Shown one piece after another: positions 8,139 to 16,440 of a stretch of 64,000 nucleotides of DNA (position 1 is its first letter; every line of letters starts with the position of its first letter). The notes below the pieces were generated by a model. It saw only the letters and a program-made list of their open reading frames with translations. It made no database searches and was not told the origin of the DNA. Origin of the DNA: Magnetococcales bacterium (GTDB taxonomy: Bacteria > Pseudomonadota > Magnetococcia > Magnetococcales > Magnetaquicoccaceae); the NCBI GenBank assembly GCA_015231755.1, contig JADGAZ010000005.1, positions 141,322 through 205,321 on the forward strand, read 5' to 3'. A program made the translations under genes and the position numbers.

Positions 8139-9203
8139 TCACGCCGCGAACACCTCCGGATAATCCCGGCAGGCTTGGCGAAAATCCCCCATCCGGCCAA
8201 TGTCCATCCAGTAGTCCAAGAACGGGAACGCCGCCGTGGTTTCTCCCTGCTTGATGATGCTTTGGAAGAGGGTCGGCATGTCGAAATACTGGTCTTTGGG
8301 GATCAACGGCAGCACTTCCGGGTCCAGCAGATAGATGCCGGCGTTGACGAAATACTCCTGCACTGGTTTTTCCTCGATGGTCACCAGCCGATGGGCATCC
8401 AGACGCACCACCCCGTAGGGGACGGTCTGTTCCACCTTGCGCACGCACAAGGTGGCCCGGGATTGGTGTTCCAGGTGGAAATTCAACACGTGCTGAAAAT
8501 TGATGCGGGTGAGCAGGTCTCCGTTCATGACGAAAAACGGTTCCTTGGGACGCTCGGGGAACAGCGACAACGATCCTGCCGTGCCCAGACGACCGTTTTC
8601 TTCCAGATAGACGATCTGCACGCCCCAGGCGGAACCGTCGCCGAAATACTCCTTGATCATCTCCTTGCGGTAGTTCACCGACAGGAAAAAACGGTAGAAC
8701 CCGTGGGAGATGAAGCTTTCCAGAATCACTTCCAGAATCGGTTTGGAACCCACCTTGAGCAGCGGTTTGGGAACCACGTCGGTGAGGGGAGAGAGTCGGG
8801 AACCCAGACCGCCGGCCATCAGCACCACCCAGTTTTCTCTGGATTCGGGGACCGAGAGGTTGTGCATGGTCTCCAGTCCCGTCACGCAACCGGCTTCGTT
8901 CAGGATGGGCAGATGTTCGATTCGTTTGGCATGCATCATGGTGAGCATCCGTTCCCGGGTGTCCGAGGCCCGTGCGAAAGTGGGGGCGGCGTTCATGATG
9001 TTCATTACAGGCTCCTTCATATCCACGCGTTTCAAAAGGGCGCGGCGCACGTCCCCATCGGTCACGACCCCCTGAAGATGGCCTGCGTCGTCGGTCACCA
9101 GGGCCAACCGCAAGGCACCCTTGTCGATCACCCGGACCGCTTCCAGGATCGATAATTCAGGCCGAATCACTATGGTCTGCCAACGCTCTTGATCTCGACT
9201 CAT
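8139..9203 (-). CDS. CBS-domain sugar nucleotidyltransferase (PtmE-like), 354 aa
   Basis: It probably makes an NDP-activated amino sugar (in Campylobacter, PtmE activates GlcN-1-P as GDP-GlcN for legionaminate). Two N-terminal CBS motifs (residues about 10-125; VTDDAGHLQGVVTDGDVRRA and a second with HLPILNEAGCVTG) precede the Rossmann nucleotidyltransferase. The latter has the signature MAGGLGSRLSPLTDVVPKPL, VNYRKEMIKEYFGDG, and FVMNGDLLTRINF holding the metal-binding aspartate. The ATG at 9203 overlaps the upstream acyltransferase stop (ATGA) and is preferred over an ATG at 9227. It is the last gene of the glycan operon. The nucleotide and sugar are inferred from context. Confidence 0.88.
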   Translation of the reverse strand: MSRDQERWQTIVIRPELSILEAVRVIDKGALRLALVTDDAGHLQGVVTDGDVRRALLKRVDMKEPVMNIMNAAPTFARASDTRERMLTMMHAKRIEHLPILNEAGCVTGLETMHNLSVPESRENWVVLMAGGLGSRLSPLTDVVPKPLLKVGSKPILEVILESFISHGFYRFFLSVNYRKEMIKEYFGDGSAWGVQIVYLEENGRLGTAGSLSLFPERPKEPFFVMNGDLLTRINFQHVLNFHLEHQSRATLCVRKVEQTVPYGVVRLDAHRLVTIEEKPVQEYFVNAGIYLLDPEVLPLIPKDQYFDMPTLFQSIIKQGETTAAFPFLDYWMDIGRMGDFRQACRDYPEVFAA

Positions 9204-9859
9204 TTTCCCCTCTCCCCGGCTGGACACCCCACCACCACAGACCCATCCCCCACAGGTTTCACCACCACGGCTCCGGCCCCGACCACCGCGCCGGCCCCGA
9301 TCACGATCCCTTGACGCACCACTGCCCCGGCTCCGATATGGGTGCCGCGACCCACCCGCACCCCACCGCTCAACACCGCGCCCGAGGCCACATGAACGTG
9401 GGCGTCCAACTGACAGTCGTGATCCACCACCGCGGCGGTGTTGATCAAAACATTCTCTTCCGTCACCACTCCGGTTTGCACCACGGCCCGGGCCATGATC
9501 TGCGTTCCCATGCCGAACCGGGCCGCGGACGAGACCCAGGCTGCCGGGTGAATCACCGAGGCGAAGGCAAATCCCCTGGCCCGGCAGGCGTCGAACAGTC
9601 CCGCCCGCGCCACACCCGCGCCCACCGATCCCACGCCGAGAATCAACAACGTCGTGTCGGCGGCAATCCGCTCCAGATGGTCATCCCCACCCAGATACGG
9701 CAGTCCCAGGGCCGCTTGATCAACCGGGCTCATGACCGGAGCCAGTACCCCGATCACCCGGTCGAGCCACCCCAGTTCCTTCAGGGTGTCCCGGATTACG
9801 CGGGCGTGTCCGCCGCCGCCAAGCAGAATGAAAGAACCGGATCGCAATTTATGGGCCAC
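9200..9859 (-). CDS. PglD/NeuD-type sugar N- or O-acyltransferase, 219 aa
   Basis: It transfers an acetyl group from acetyl-CoA to an amino-sugar nucleotide or sialic-acid-like sugar. The N-terminal Rossmann-like part begins SFILLGGGGHARVIRDTL, the hallmark of this family. The C-terminal half is a left-handed beta helix of hexapeptide repeats (VASGAVLSGGVRVGRGTHIG and onward). The catalytic histidine and its partner are in AVVDHDCQLDAHVHV. The start is a GTG at 9859 with no obvious Shine-Dalgarno. In the legionaminate pathway a LegH-type enzyme acts right after the aminotransferase encoded next door, which suits this position. The alternative is decoration of a finished sugar, as for NeuD. 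Confidence 0.87.
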   Translation of the reverse strand: MAHKLRSGSFILLGGGGHARVIRDTLKELGWLDRVIGVLAPVMSPVDQAALGLPYLGGDDHLERIAADTTLLILGVGSVGAGVARAGLFDACRARGFAFASVIHPAAWVSSAARFGMGTQIMARAVVQTGVVTEENVLINTAAVVDHDCQLDAHVHVASGAVLSGGVRVGRGTHIGAGAVVRQGIVIGAGAVVGAGAVVVKPVGDGSVVVGCPAGERGK

Positions 9860-9918
9860 TTTATTGGAGGTTAAAAATCATTCTATTGGGATGGATGGCT
9901 CCACTCCGGTCGCCCTTT

Positions 9919-11091
9919 TTACCCTGTCAGCAGGCGTCGGGCGGCAAGAATGACCCGGTGTTGATCCTCTTCCGGCAAACCCGTCGCGCAGGGCAGGGTC
10001 ACCACCCGCCACCACAGATCATCGCTCACCGGTTGGGGGGTTTGGGGGGCATGGCGATAGGGTGGTTGCAGATGGAGGGGTTTCCAGAACGGACGGGCAT
10101 CGATGCCCGCGGCTTGCAACCCGGCTTGCAATCGTTCCACCGCTTCCGGATCGGCCACCCGACGCATCACGAATCCGGAAAACCAGCAGGCTCCGGCGCT
10201 GTCCAAAGGTGCGGGGAAGGGGGAGACCCACGCCTCCAGATCCGCGAATGCCTGGTCGTAGCGGGCGCGAATGGCGCGTTTGGCCTGGACGAAGGGGTCG
10301 AGTCGTTCCAGTTGGGCGCAGCCGACGGCGGCCTGGAGGTTGGTCATGCGATAGTTGAACCCCACCCGGTCGTGATCGTATCCGGATCCCAGGCGGGCGG
10401 TGGTGGTGAGATGGCGGGCCAGGGCCAGTTGCGGGAGATGGTTGCCGACGATGGCCCCACCGCCGCCACAGGTGACGGTTTTGTTGCCATTGAAAGAAAA
10501 AACCGATAACTCGGCCCCCAAAGCCCCCACGGGTTGTCCCCGGTGGGTGGCCCCCAGGGCGGCGGCGGCATCCGCGATCACCGGCAGATTTTTGGAGCGG
10601 GCGCAGGCGACGATCGCCTCCATGTCCGCCGCCAGTCCCAGGGTATGTACCGGCATCACCGCTGCCACCCGTCTGCCCGAGGCGGAATGGAGCACGCTGC
10701 CGTCGGCCTGGAGTCGGGTTTCGCGGGACAGGATTCGTTCCAGCAGGTTGGGATCGAGATTCCAGGTGTTCGGATCCACATCCACCAGCCAGGGTATGGC
10801 CCCGCAGTGGGATACGGCATTGGCGCTGGCGATGAAGGTGAGGGAGGGCACGATCACCAGATCCCCCGGTCCCACCCCTGCGGTGACCAGGGCCGCATGC
10901 AATCCGCAGGTGCCGGAGGAGACCGCCACCGCCCCTTTGGCGCCGCTGGCCGCGGCCACCATGGCCTCGAACCGGTCCACGAATGGCCCCACCGACGACA
11001 CGAAGGTGCTGGTGATGCATTCTTGCAGGTAGCGGGCCTCGTTGCCGGTGAGATCCGGTACCGCCAGAGGGATTTTCTTCAGGGTGTTCAT
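9919..11091 (-). CDS. LegC-type NDP-sugar aminotransferase (DegT/DnrJ/EryC1 family), 390 aa
   Basis: A PLP-dependent aminotransferase converting an NDP-4-keto-6-deoxy sugar into the 4-amino sugar. Features seen: PLTGNEARYLQECITSTFVS-like start (PDLTGNE...), AVSSGTCGLHAAL, PSLTFIASANAVSHCGAIPW, VMPVHTLGLAADM, DAAAALGATH, the PLP lysine in SFNGNKTVTCGGGG, and NYRMTNLQAAVGCAQLERLD. The family usually begins with IPLAVPDLTGNE, so the start at 11091 (MNTLKKIPLAVP) is chosen over a long upstream extension that overlaps the dehydratase gene. GAGG lies close upstream. It sits 11 bases after the dehydratase stop, matching the order of reactions. Confidence 0.9.
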   Translation of the reverse strand: MNTLKKIPLAVPDLTGNEARYLQECITSTFVSSVGPFVDRFEAMVAAASGAKGAVAVSSGTCGLHAALVTAGVGPGDLVIVPSLTFIASANAVSHCGAIPWLVDVDPNTWNLDPNLLERILSRETRLQADGSVLHSASGRRVAAVMPVHTLGLAADMEAIVACARSKNLPVIADAAAALGATHRGQPVGALGAELSVFSFNGNKTVTCGGGGAIVGNHLPQLALARHLTTTARLGSGYDHDRVGFNYRMTNLQAAVGCAQLERLDPFVQAKRAIRARYDQAFADLEAWVSPFPAPLDSAGACWFSGFVMRRVADPEAVERLQAGLQAAGIDARPFWKPLHLQPPYRHAPQTPQPVSDDLWWRVVTLPCATGLPEEDQHRVILAARRLLTG

Positions 11092-11102
11092 GGCCTCGGG
11101 GA

Positions 11103-12302
11103 TCACATTTTGCCGTCCAGGTTCCGGTCCGCCACCCGGTGGGACAAGGCGGGCACCGCCTGCTCCATGGCCTGGCTGATGGCGGCGATTTCCCACAGGG
11201 GTTGGGCCCGCAACTGGCGCAGGGTGGTCAGGAAGGCGCTCAAGCGTTCCGGGGTGCGGGTCGGATGGCGGATCACCCCCACGTGACGATAGCGGCTGAA
11301 ATCCGCCTGTTCCCCCTGGCTCAGAAACTCCTCTTCGTCCTTTTCGCCGGTGGTGTCGCTCACCGTGAAGTGACAGGGCCACTCGCGGCAGCCCGGTGGC
11401 ATGGCGGAGGCGAACTGGCGGGCCTCTGCGTCATCGGCGAACAGACGGGGGGTGTATCCGGCCTCTTGCAGGAACAGCACCGCGATTTCGGCAAAGGTGG
11501 AAAGATCTTGTGCCGCTTCCAGTCGGGGGATGAAAACCTCCCGGTTGCATCCGGTGACGCTGGCCAGCAGACACAGTTGGCCGGCTTCAGCGTGGGAGAT
11601 GAAATAACGTTTCACATCCAGGGGCGCGGCCAGGGGTTGGCGTTTTTCCAGGCGGCGGAGAAAACCGTGCAACAGACTGCCATCGGAAAAGGCCACATTG
11701 GCGAAACGGGCGGTCACGGCGGGAACCGTTTCCGACCATTGCCACATGGTCTGTTCCATCAGCGCCTTGCTGGCCCCCATGAGATTGGCCGGATTGACCG
11801 CCTTGTCGGAAGAGACAGAAAAGAAACGGGTGGTTGGGCCTTGGGACAGGCGGGCCAGGAGTCCGTCCAGGGCCAAGACGTTGACCTGAAGCATGCGCAT
11901 CAGGGTGAAAGGATCCCGTTCCGCCCGCACGTGTTTGAGGGCGGCGAAGTTGACCACATGATCGAAAGGGGGGTGGGCTGCGAGAAAGTGGTCGAATTCG
12001 CGGGTGCCCAGGGGGATGGCGCTGGTAGCGAAGTCGTCGGGGGGAGAGAGGGCCGAGGCCCGCAGATCCCGCACCAGTTCCACCAGATTGTTTTCGTTGG
12101 GGTCCACCAGCCTCAATGCGCCCAATGGCCAGCGGACCATTTCCCGGGTGAACGCACTCCCGATGGATCCGGCGGCGCCGATCACCAGCACCTTGGCTCC
12201 GGTCAACGTTTCCGCCAGTTGGGTCCGGTACGCCTCCAGATCCTCCTGGAACATCGATCCGGGGCGGCGCAAAATTTTTTGGAGCAGGGCAGGGGAGATC
12301 AT
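11103..12302 (-). CDS. CapD/FlaA1-like NDP-sugar 4,6-dehydratase (LegB-like role), 399 aa
   Basis: A short-chain dehydrogenase-fold enzyme that makes the 4-keto-6-deoxy sugar for the next aminotransferase. The NAD(P)-binding glycine motif is VLVIGAAGSIGSAFTREM (residues about 38-55). VVNFAALKHVRAERDP and SSDKAVNPANLMGASKALME match the CapD/WbpM/PseB region; the catalytic Asp-Lys is present and Met replaces the usual Tyr, as in WbpM. The first 35 residues (LLQKILRRPGSMFQEDLEAY) are an extension. Its start overlaps the Maf gene stop (ATGA). The exact sugar nucleotide and the stereochemistry cannot be told from sequence. Confidence 0.85.
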   Translation of the reverse strand: MISPALLQKILRRPGSMFQEDLEAYRTQLAETLTGAKVLVIGAAGSIGSAFTREMVRWPLGALRLVDPNENNLVELVRDLRASALSPPDDFATSAIPLGTREFDHFLAAHPPFDHVVNFAALKHVRAERDPFTLMRMLQVNVLALDGLLARLSQGPTTRFFSVSSDKAVNPANLMGASKALMEQTMWQWSETVPAVTARFANVAFSDGSLLHGFLRRLEKRQPLAAPLDVKRYFISHAEAGQLCLLASVTGCNREVFIPRLEAAQDLSTFAEIAVLFLQEAGYTPRLFADDAEARQFASAMPPGCREWPCHFTVSDTTGEKDEEEFLSQGEQADFSRYRHVGVIRHPTRTPERLSAFLTTLRQLRAQPLWEIAAISQAMEQAVPALSHRVADRNLDGKM

Positions 12303-14884
12303 GGGGTGTCTCCGGTCTGGATCCGATCCAGATCGTCGATGAAGGTGCGCACCGCCTGATTGTCCGGATCCTCCGCCAGGATGCGGGCAAAGGTTTCCCG
12401 GGCCTCTTGAGGTCGTCCCAACTCCAGATAGAGCCGTCCCAGCTTGATCATGGTGACAAAATCCTTGCGCACGATCTTGAGATACTCCTCGAAGATGGCC
12501 GCCGCCGTCGTACCTTTGCCGTTGAGTCGCAGCAATTCCGCATGGAAGGGAATGTGGGCCAGGGAGAGTTCCGACAACCGCTGGGAGATCGCCTGGGCGG
12601 TGAGCATGTCTCCGGTCTGCAAGGCGATGGTGAAGAGCCGTTGCAAGGCTTCGGGGAGCAGGGCCTTGTGGGTGATCTGCCGATAGGAGCGGGCGGCCAG
12701 TTCCTGGTTTCCGTCGAGTTCTGTCAGATAGCCCTGGATCAGATGGCTGTATTCGTTCTTTTCGGCCAGAGAGCTTTTTTCCAGTCCGGCGCCAAACTGA
12801 CGCAACCGTTCCATTTCCCGATTGCGGAACATGGCCTGGGCCTTGACCCGTACCCCTTGCGGAGAACTGAGCATCGACAGGATATACTGTTTGTAGTCGT
12901 GATCGGTCTGGGCCAGGAGTGCTGCGAAGTCGTGGTCCAGTGCGACGAAACCGGCCTGCACCGGTTCGGGCAGGGTTGCGATGGTCAGACCCCGACGGTG
13001 CAAAAAGACCAGGGAGCGGCCCGGTTGGTTGTCGTCACGCCATTGTTTGAGCAGTTGTTTGTAGTCCGGACGGGGTTTTTCCTCCTCCATGCGGGCCCGG
13101 AGCCGTTGTCGGACCGCGTCGAGCAGTTTGATCAGGGAGACGGCGTTGTCCCGATAGATTTCGTAATAGAGGCGTCCGGCTTGTTCGATCTCCGCGTCGC
13201 TCCAATCCCGCTCCTTGTCCGGACGGCTCAATTTGAGCATGGCCCCCAGACCCCATCTTTTGACCAGTCGGCTGATCTCCCGGTACTCCCCGTCCAGGAT
13301 CTCCTCGATGGCATCCATGCGTTTCTTGAATTTGAAGTGGGGCGGTTTGCCCCGGCGACCGAACAGATCGTCGTTGCACTCCAGACCCTCGATGGCCAAT
13401 CCTTTCACCTTGGCGGCCAATCCCCGCACCTTGGCCAACTCCTTGTCCACAGCCTGATAGTGGGCGGTGCGGCTGATGGGGGTTTCCTCCGGCATCAGTG
13501 CCCGGAGTCGGTCGCGGGCGGATGGGGTGACACGCTCCGGGGTGATGGTTTCCCAGGGGAGATGTTCCACCCCTTCGATTTTGGCGGAGCCGGGGCAGGG
13601 GTTGATCAACCGACAGTGGCGCTCGATGGCGAAGCGGGCCAGGGCCGCCAGACTCGGGATGGCGTTGAGAAAGTCGTGACGGGTTTCCGCCATCCAGCCT
13701 CCGTTGGTCTCCACCATCAGATCCCCACGGGCGATGAAAGGACCGGTCTGCTGTTCCACGCTTCCCGCCGCATGGGTGAAACCCTCGCGGTTGAAACACA
13801 GGTCGAATCCCGCCAGCACCACCCGGGAAAATCCCATGTCCACGGCCATGCCCAACGCCTGATGGCCCACGGTGATGCCGGGATACAAGACATTCGTCGG
13901 ATTGAGGGGGCTTTCCCAGGGGAACAGGGGCCCCATGTAGGCGTTGCGTCCCCGCCATTGGCCCAGCAGGGCGGGATTGAGGTGATACATGTTGATCAGG
14001 AGACTCTCCTGCCACAACCCCAGCATGCCCTTGCTTTGGTGAAAGATCACATCGTGGGGATCGATGGCGAACAGCACATCCGGCGTGATCCCTTCCCGGC
14101 TCAGTTGATCCGCCACCCGGGCCACGGCCAGAATGGTCAGTTGATCCCGATGTTGGTGGATCCAGGGAAAACTCTCCGGCAGGGAAGGGCCGCCAGCCAG
14201 CAGCACGGCGGTTCGGCCTGTGAAGGCATCCTTCAACCGATAGGCGGGAAAACGGTTTTCCGCCAGATTTTCCAGCCCTTTCACCATGAAAATGCGGTTG
14301 CCGACTTCATGGTTCACCTGCAAGCGGTACTGGCCCAGGGTGCGTTCCGCCTCGTTGAACAGGCTCACATAACCGTCGTGGATGCCGTCCACCACCGCCA
14401 GCGATTTGGCCACGAACACTTGGTCCAGATAAAAATATTCTTTGATCCCGAAGGGTTCGGATTCGGCGATCCAGTGATCGACGGTGGTCACCAGAATGCC
14501 GGGAGGCAGTTCTTGCGGCATCATGCCTGCGTCATGCAGCCGTTTCAGGACTTCGGGCAAGTCGAGAAAAATGAAACGGGAGCCTTCCGGACGTTTGCGT
14601 TTCAGGATCCAGTTGAGCAGCAGCCCGGAGTCGCACCCCACCACCAGATACAACGAATCCTCCCGGGTGAAGGATTCCCCGAATTGTTGCTGAAAAACAT
14701 TATCCGATCCGACCCTGGAAAAGGCCTCCTGGTTCACGGACGGCAGATAACGCTCCCCGAACCGGTTCATGAGAAGTGGACCCAGTGACATTTCCTGCGT
14801 CTTGTCGGGCATGGTGTGGCCTTCCAAAGGGGTGTTTTCGGAATCGATGATGCGCGTAAGAGTCATAAGCAATTTTTCGGCCAT
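12299..14884 (-). CDS. Maf-type motility-associated glycosyltransferase (DUF115) with C-terminal TPRs, 861 aa
   Basis: Maf proteins transfer nonulosonic acids (pseudaminate or legionaminate) to flagellin serines and threonines. Visible features: an N-terminal domain containing LYLVVGCDSGLLLNWILKR, the MptE-like/DUF115 core from about residue 215 with TAVLLAGGPSLPES, DVLFAIDPHDV, GITVGHQALGMAVDMGFSRV and LAGFDLCFNREGFTHAAGS, and a C-terminal helical TPR region (about 690-850) ending LYLELGRPQEARETFARIL. The start at 14884 (MAEKLLMTLTRI) is uncertain; 14920 and 14866 are alternatives and none has a strong ribosome-binding site. It is the first gene of the five-gene minus-strand operon. No flagellin gene is in the window. 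Confidence 0.88.
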   Translation of the reverse strand: MAEKLLMTLTRIIDSENTPLEGHTMPDKTQEMSLGPLLMNRFGERYLPSVNQEAFSRVGSDNVFQQQFGESFTREDSLYLVVGCDSGLLLNWILKRKRPEGSRFIFLDLPEVLKRLHDAGMMPQELPPGILVTTVDHWIAESEPFGIKEYFYLDQVFVAKSLAVVDGIHDGYVSLFNEAERTLGQYRLQVNHEVGNRIFMVKGLENLAENRFPAYRLKDAFTGRTAVLLAGGPSLPESFPWIHQHRDQLTILAVARVADQLSREGITPDVLFAIDPHDVIFHQSKGMLGLWQESLLINMYHLNPALLGQWRGRNAYMGPLFPWESPLNPTNVLYPGITVGHQALGMAVDMGFSRVVLAGFDLCFNREGFTHAAGSVEQQTGPFIARGDLMVETNGGWMAETRHDFLNAIPSLAALARFAIERHCRLINPCPGSAKIEGVEHLPWETITPERVTPSARDRLRALMPEETPISRTAHYQAVDKELAKVRGLAAKVKGLAIEGLECNDDLFGRRGKPPHFKFKKRMDAIEEILDGEYREISRLVKRWGLGAMLKLSRPDKERDWSDAEIEQAGRLYYEIYRDNAVSLIKLLDAVRQRLRARMEEEKPRPDYKQLLKQWRDDNQPGRSLVFLHRRGLTIATLPEPVQAGFVALDHDFAALLAQTDHDYKQYILSMLSSPQGVRVKAQAMFRNREMERLRQFGAGLEKSSLAEKNEYSHLIQGYLTELDGNQELAARSYRQITHKALLPEALQRLFTIALQTGDMLTAQAISQRLSELSLAHIPFHAELLRLNGKGTTAAAIFEEYLKIVRKDFVTMIKLGRLYLELGRPQEARETFARILAEDPDNQAVRTFIDDLDRIQTGDTP

Positions 14885-14970
14885 TTCAATGGGTGGCCCT
14901 TTACGGCCTCGGGATTGCATGCTTTGATGGCCATCTCGTGATTCACCTTCAACCGGGCCAGATTTTTACC

Positions 14971-16440
14971 ATGTCCGACACCCCCCCCACCGAGTTGCAT
15001 GCTGCCATGGCCGATGTGGCCACCTGTATCGATCAGGGGCTTTGGAACGCCGCCCTGGAGCGTTTGCTGGTCTTGAAGAAACGTTATCCGGGATATGCCC
15101 ACGTGCTGCACCTGTTGGGTGTGGTGCGGCAGGAGTTGGGGGAGGGGCGGGGGGCGTTGGAGGCGTTGAGTCAGGCGGTGGCCATCCTGCCGGACAACGC
15201 CGTGTTTCAACTGGACCTGGGGGTGCTGCTCCACAAAAGAGGCGCACGACTGCCGGCTCTGGATTGTCTGCGGGAAGCGGTCCGGCTCAGTCCCGACAAC
15301 GAGGCGGCCTGTTTCCACCTCGGGGATCTGCTGATGGATCTGGGAGAGGTCGAGGAGGCGATCGACTGTTTCACCCGTGCGACCCGTCTCAAGCCGGATA
15401 TGGCAGGGGCGTGGATCAATCTGGGTCTGTGTCAAAAATCCCGGAACCGTCCCGAACTCGCCCTGGAGTGTTTTCGCACGGCCTCGCAGGTCCGACCGGA
15501 TCACGCCCAGGCCCATGTCAATCTGGCCATGGCCCATCTGATGATGGAACACTACCCGGAAGGATGGCGGGAATACGAGTGGCGCTTCAAACTCGATCAA
15601 CCCAGCGTCCCGTATCCATGCCCCTCGATTCCCCGTTGGCAGGGGGAACCTCTGCAAGACCGAACCATCCTTTTGTTGGGAGAGCAGGGGTTCGGAGACA
15701 TGATCCAGTTCATCCGCTTCGCCGCTGTGCTGAAAGATCAGGGCGCGCGGGTGCTGCTGACCGTGCCCACCCCTTTGGTGACGCTGTTCCGGCGTGCCCC
15801 GGGGGTGGCGCAGGTGCAAAATCATGCGGAATTCCGTGAACCGGTCCATTTCCAGATTCCGCTTCTGTCCGTGCCCGGAGTGCTGGGCACCACGGTGGAG
15901 ACCATTCCGGCGGTTGGGGGGTATCTGACTCCGGATCCGCAACAAGTCGCCGAATGGGCCGGTCGGCTGAGCGAACCGGGCTTCAAGGTGGGGCTGGTCT
16001 GGGAAGGAAAACCGTTGCACGCCAATGATCCGTTGCGGCGTCGCTCCTGCACCCTGGCGGATCTGCTGCCCTTGGCGCAGGTGCCGGGGGTGAGCCTGTA
16101 CAGCCTGCAGAAAAGTGAGCCGGATCGACCCTTGCCCCGGATTCCGGAAGGATTGTCGATGCGGATCATGGATTCTTACTTGACCGATTTTGCCGCCACG
16201 GCGGCGATCATGAGCCGGATGGATCGGATCATCACCATCGATTCGGCCACGGCCCATCTGGCCGGAGCCTTGGGGGTGCCGGTTTGGACCCTGTTGCCCC
16301 GGGCGCCGGATTGGCGTTGGGGCATGAATCGATCCACCACACCCTGGTATGCCTCCATGACCCTGTTTCGCCAGAGGGTGACCGATCGTTGGAGCGAGCC
16401 TGTGGAGGCGATGGTCCGGGCCTGGGAGCCGCGGACATGA
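14971..16440 (+). CDS. TPR protein with GT9-like glycosyltransferase domain, 489 aa
   Basis: Residues about 10-200 are tandem tetratricopeptide repeats (for example AVFQLDLGVLLHKRGARLPA and GAWINLGLCQKSRNRPELAL). They are followed by MEHYPEGWREYEWRFKLD and a C-terminal glycosyltransferase fold with LLGEQGFGDMIQFIRF and, near the end, IDSATAHLAGALGVPVWTLL, a signature shared with heptosyltransferase-like GT9 proteins. The start at 14971 (MSDTPPTELH) is chosen over 14893, which would extend into the divergent promoter gap. It diverges from the Maf operon and overlaps the next gene (ATGA). It probably glycosylates a surface protein or glycan; the acceptor is unknown. Confidence 0.82.
   Translation: MSDTPPTELHAAMADVATCIDQGLWNAALERLLVLKKRYPGYAHVLHLLGVVRQELGEGRGALEALSQAVAILPDNAVFQLDLGVLLHKRGARLPALDCLREAVRLSPDNEAACFHLGDLLMDLGEVEEAIDCFTRATRLKPDMAGAWINLGLCQKSRNRPELALECFRTASQVRPDHAQAHVNLAMAHLMMEHYPEGWREYEWRFKLDQPSVPYPCPSIPRWQGEPLQDRTILLLGEQGFGDMIQFIRFAAVLKDQGARVLLTVPTPLVTLFRRAPGVAQVQNHAEFREPVHFQIPLLSVPGVLGTTVETIPAVGGYLTPDPQQVAEWAGRLSEPGFKVGLVWEGKPLHANDPLRRRSCTLADLLPLAQVPGVSLYSLQKSEPDRPLPRIPEGLSMRIMDSYLTDFAATAAIMSRMDRIITIDSATAHLAGALGVPVWTLLPRAPDWRWGMNRSTTPWYASMTLFRQRVTDRWSEPVEAMVRAWEPRT

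Noticed and set aside
12407..14788. 793-codon open frame opposite the Maf gene
   Set aside because: High-GC antisense shadow; the minus strand carries clear DUF115 motifs and TPRs.
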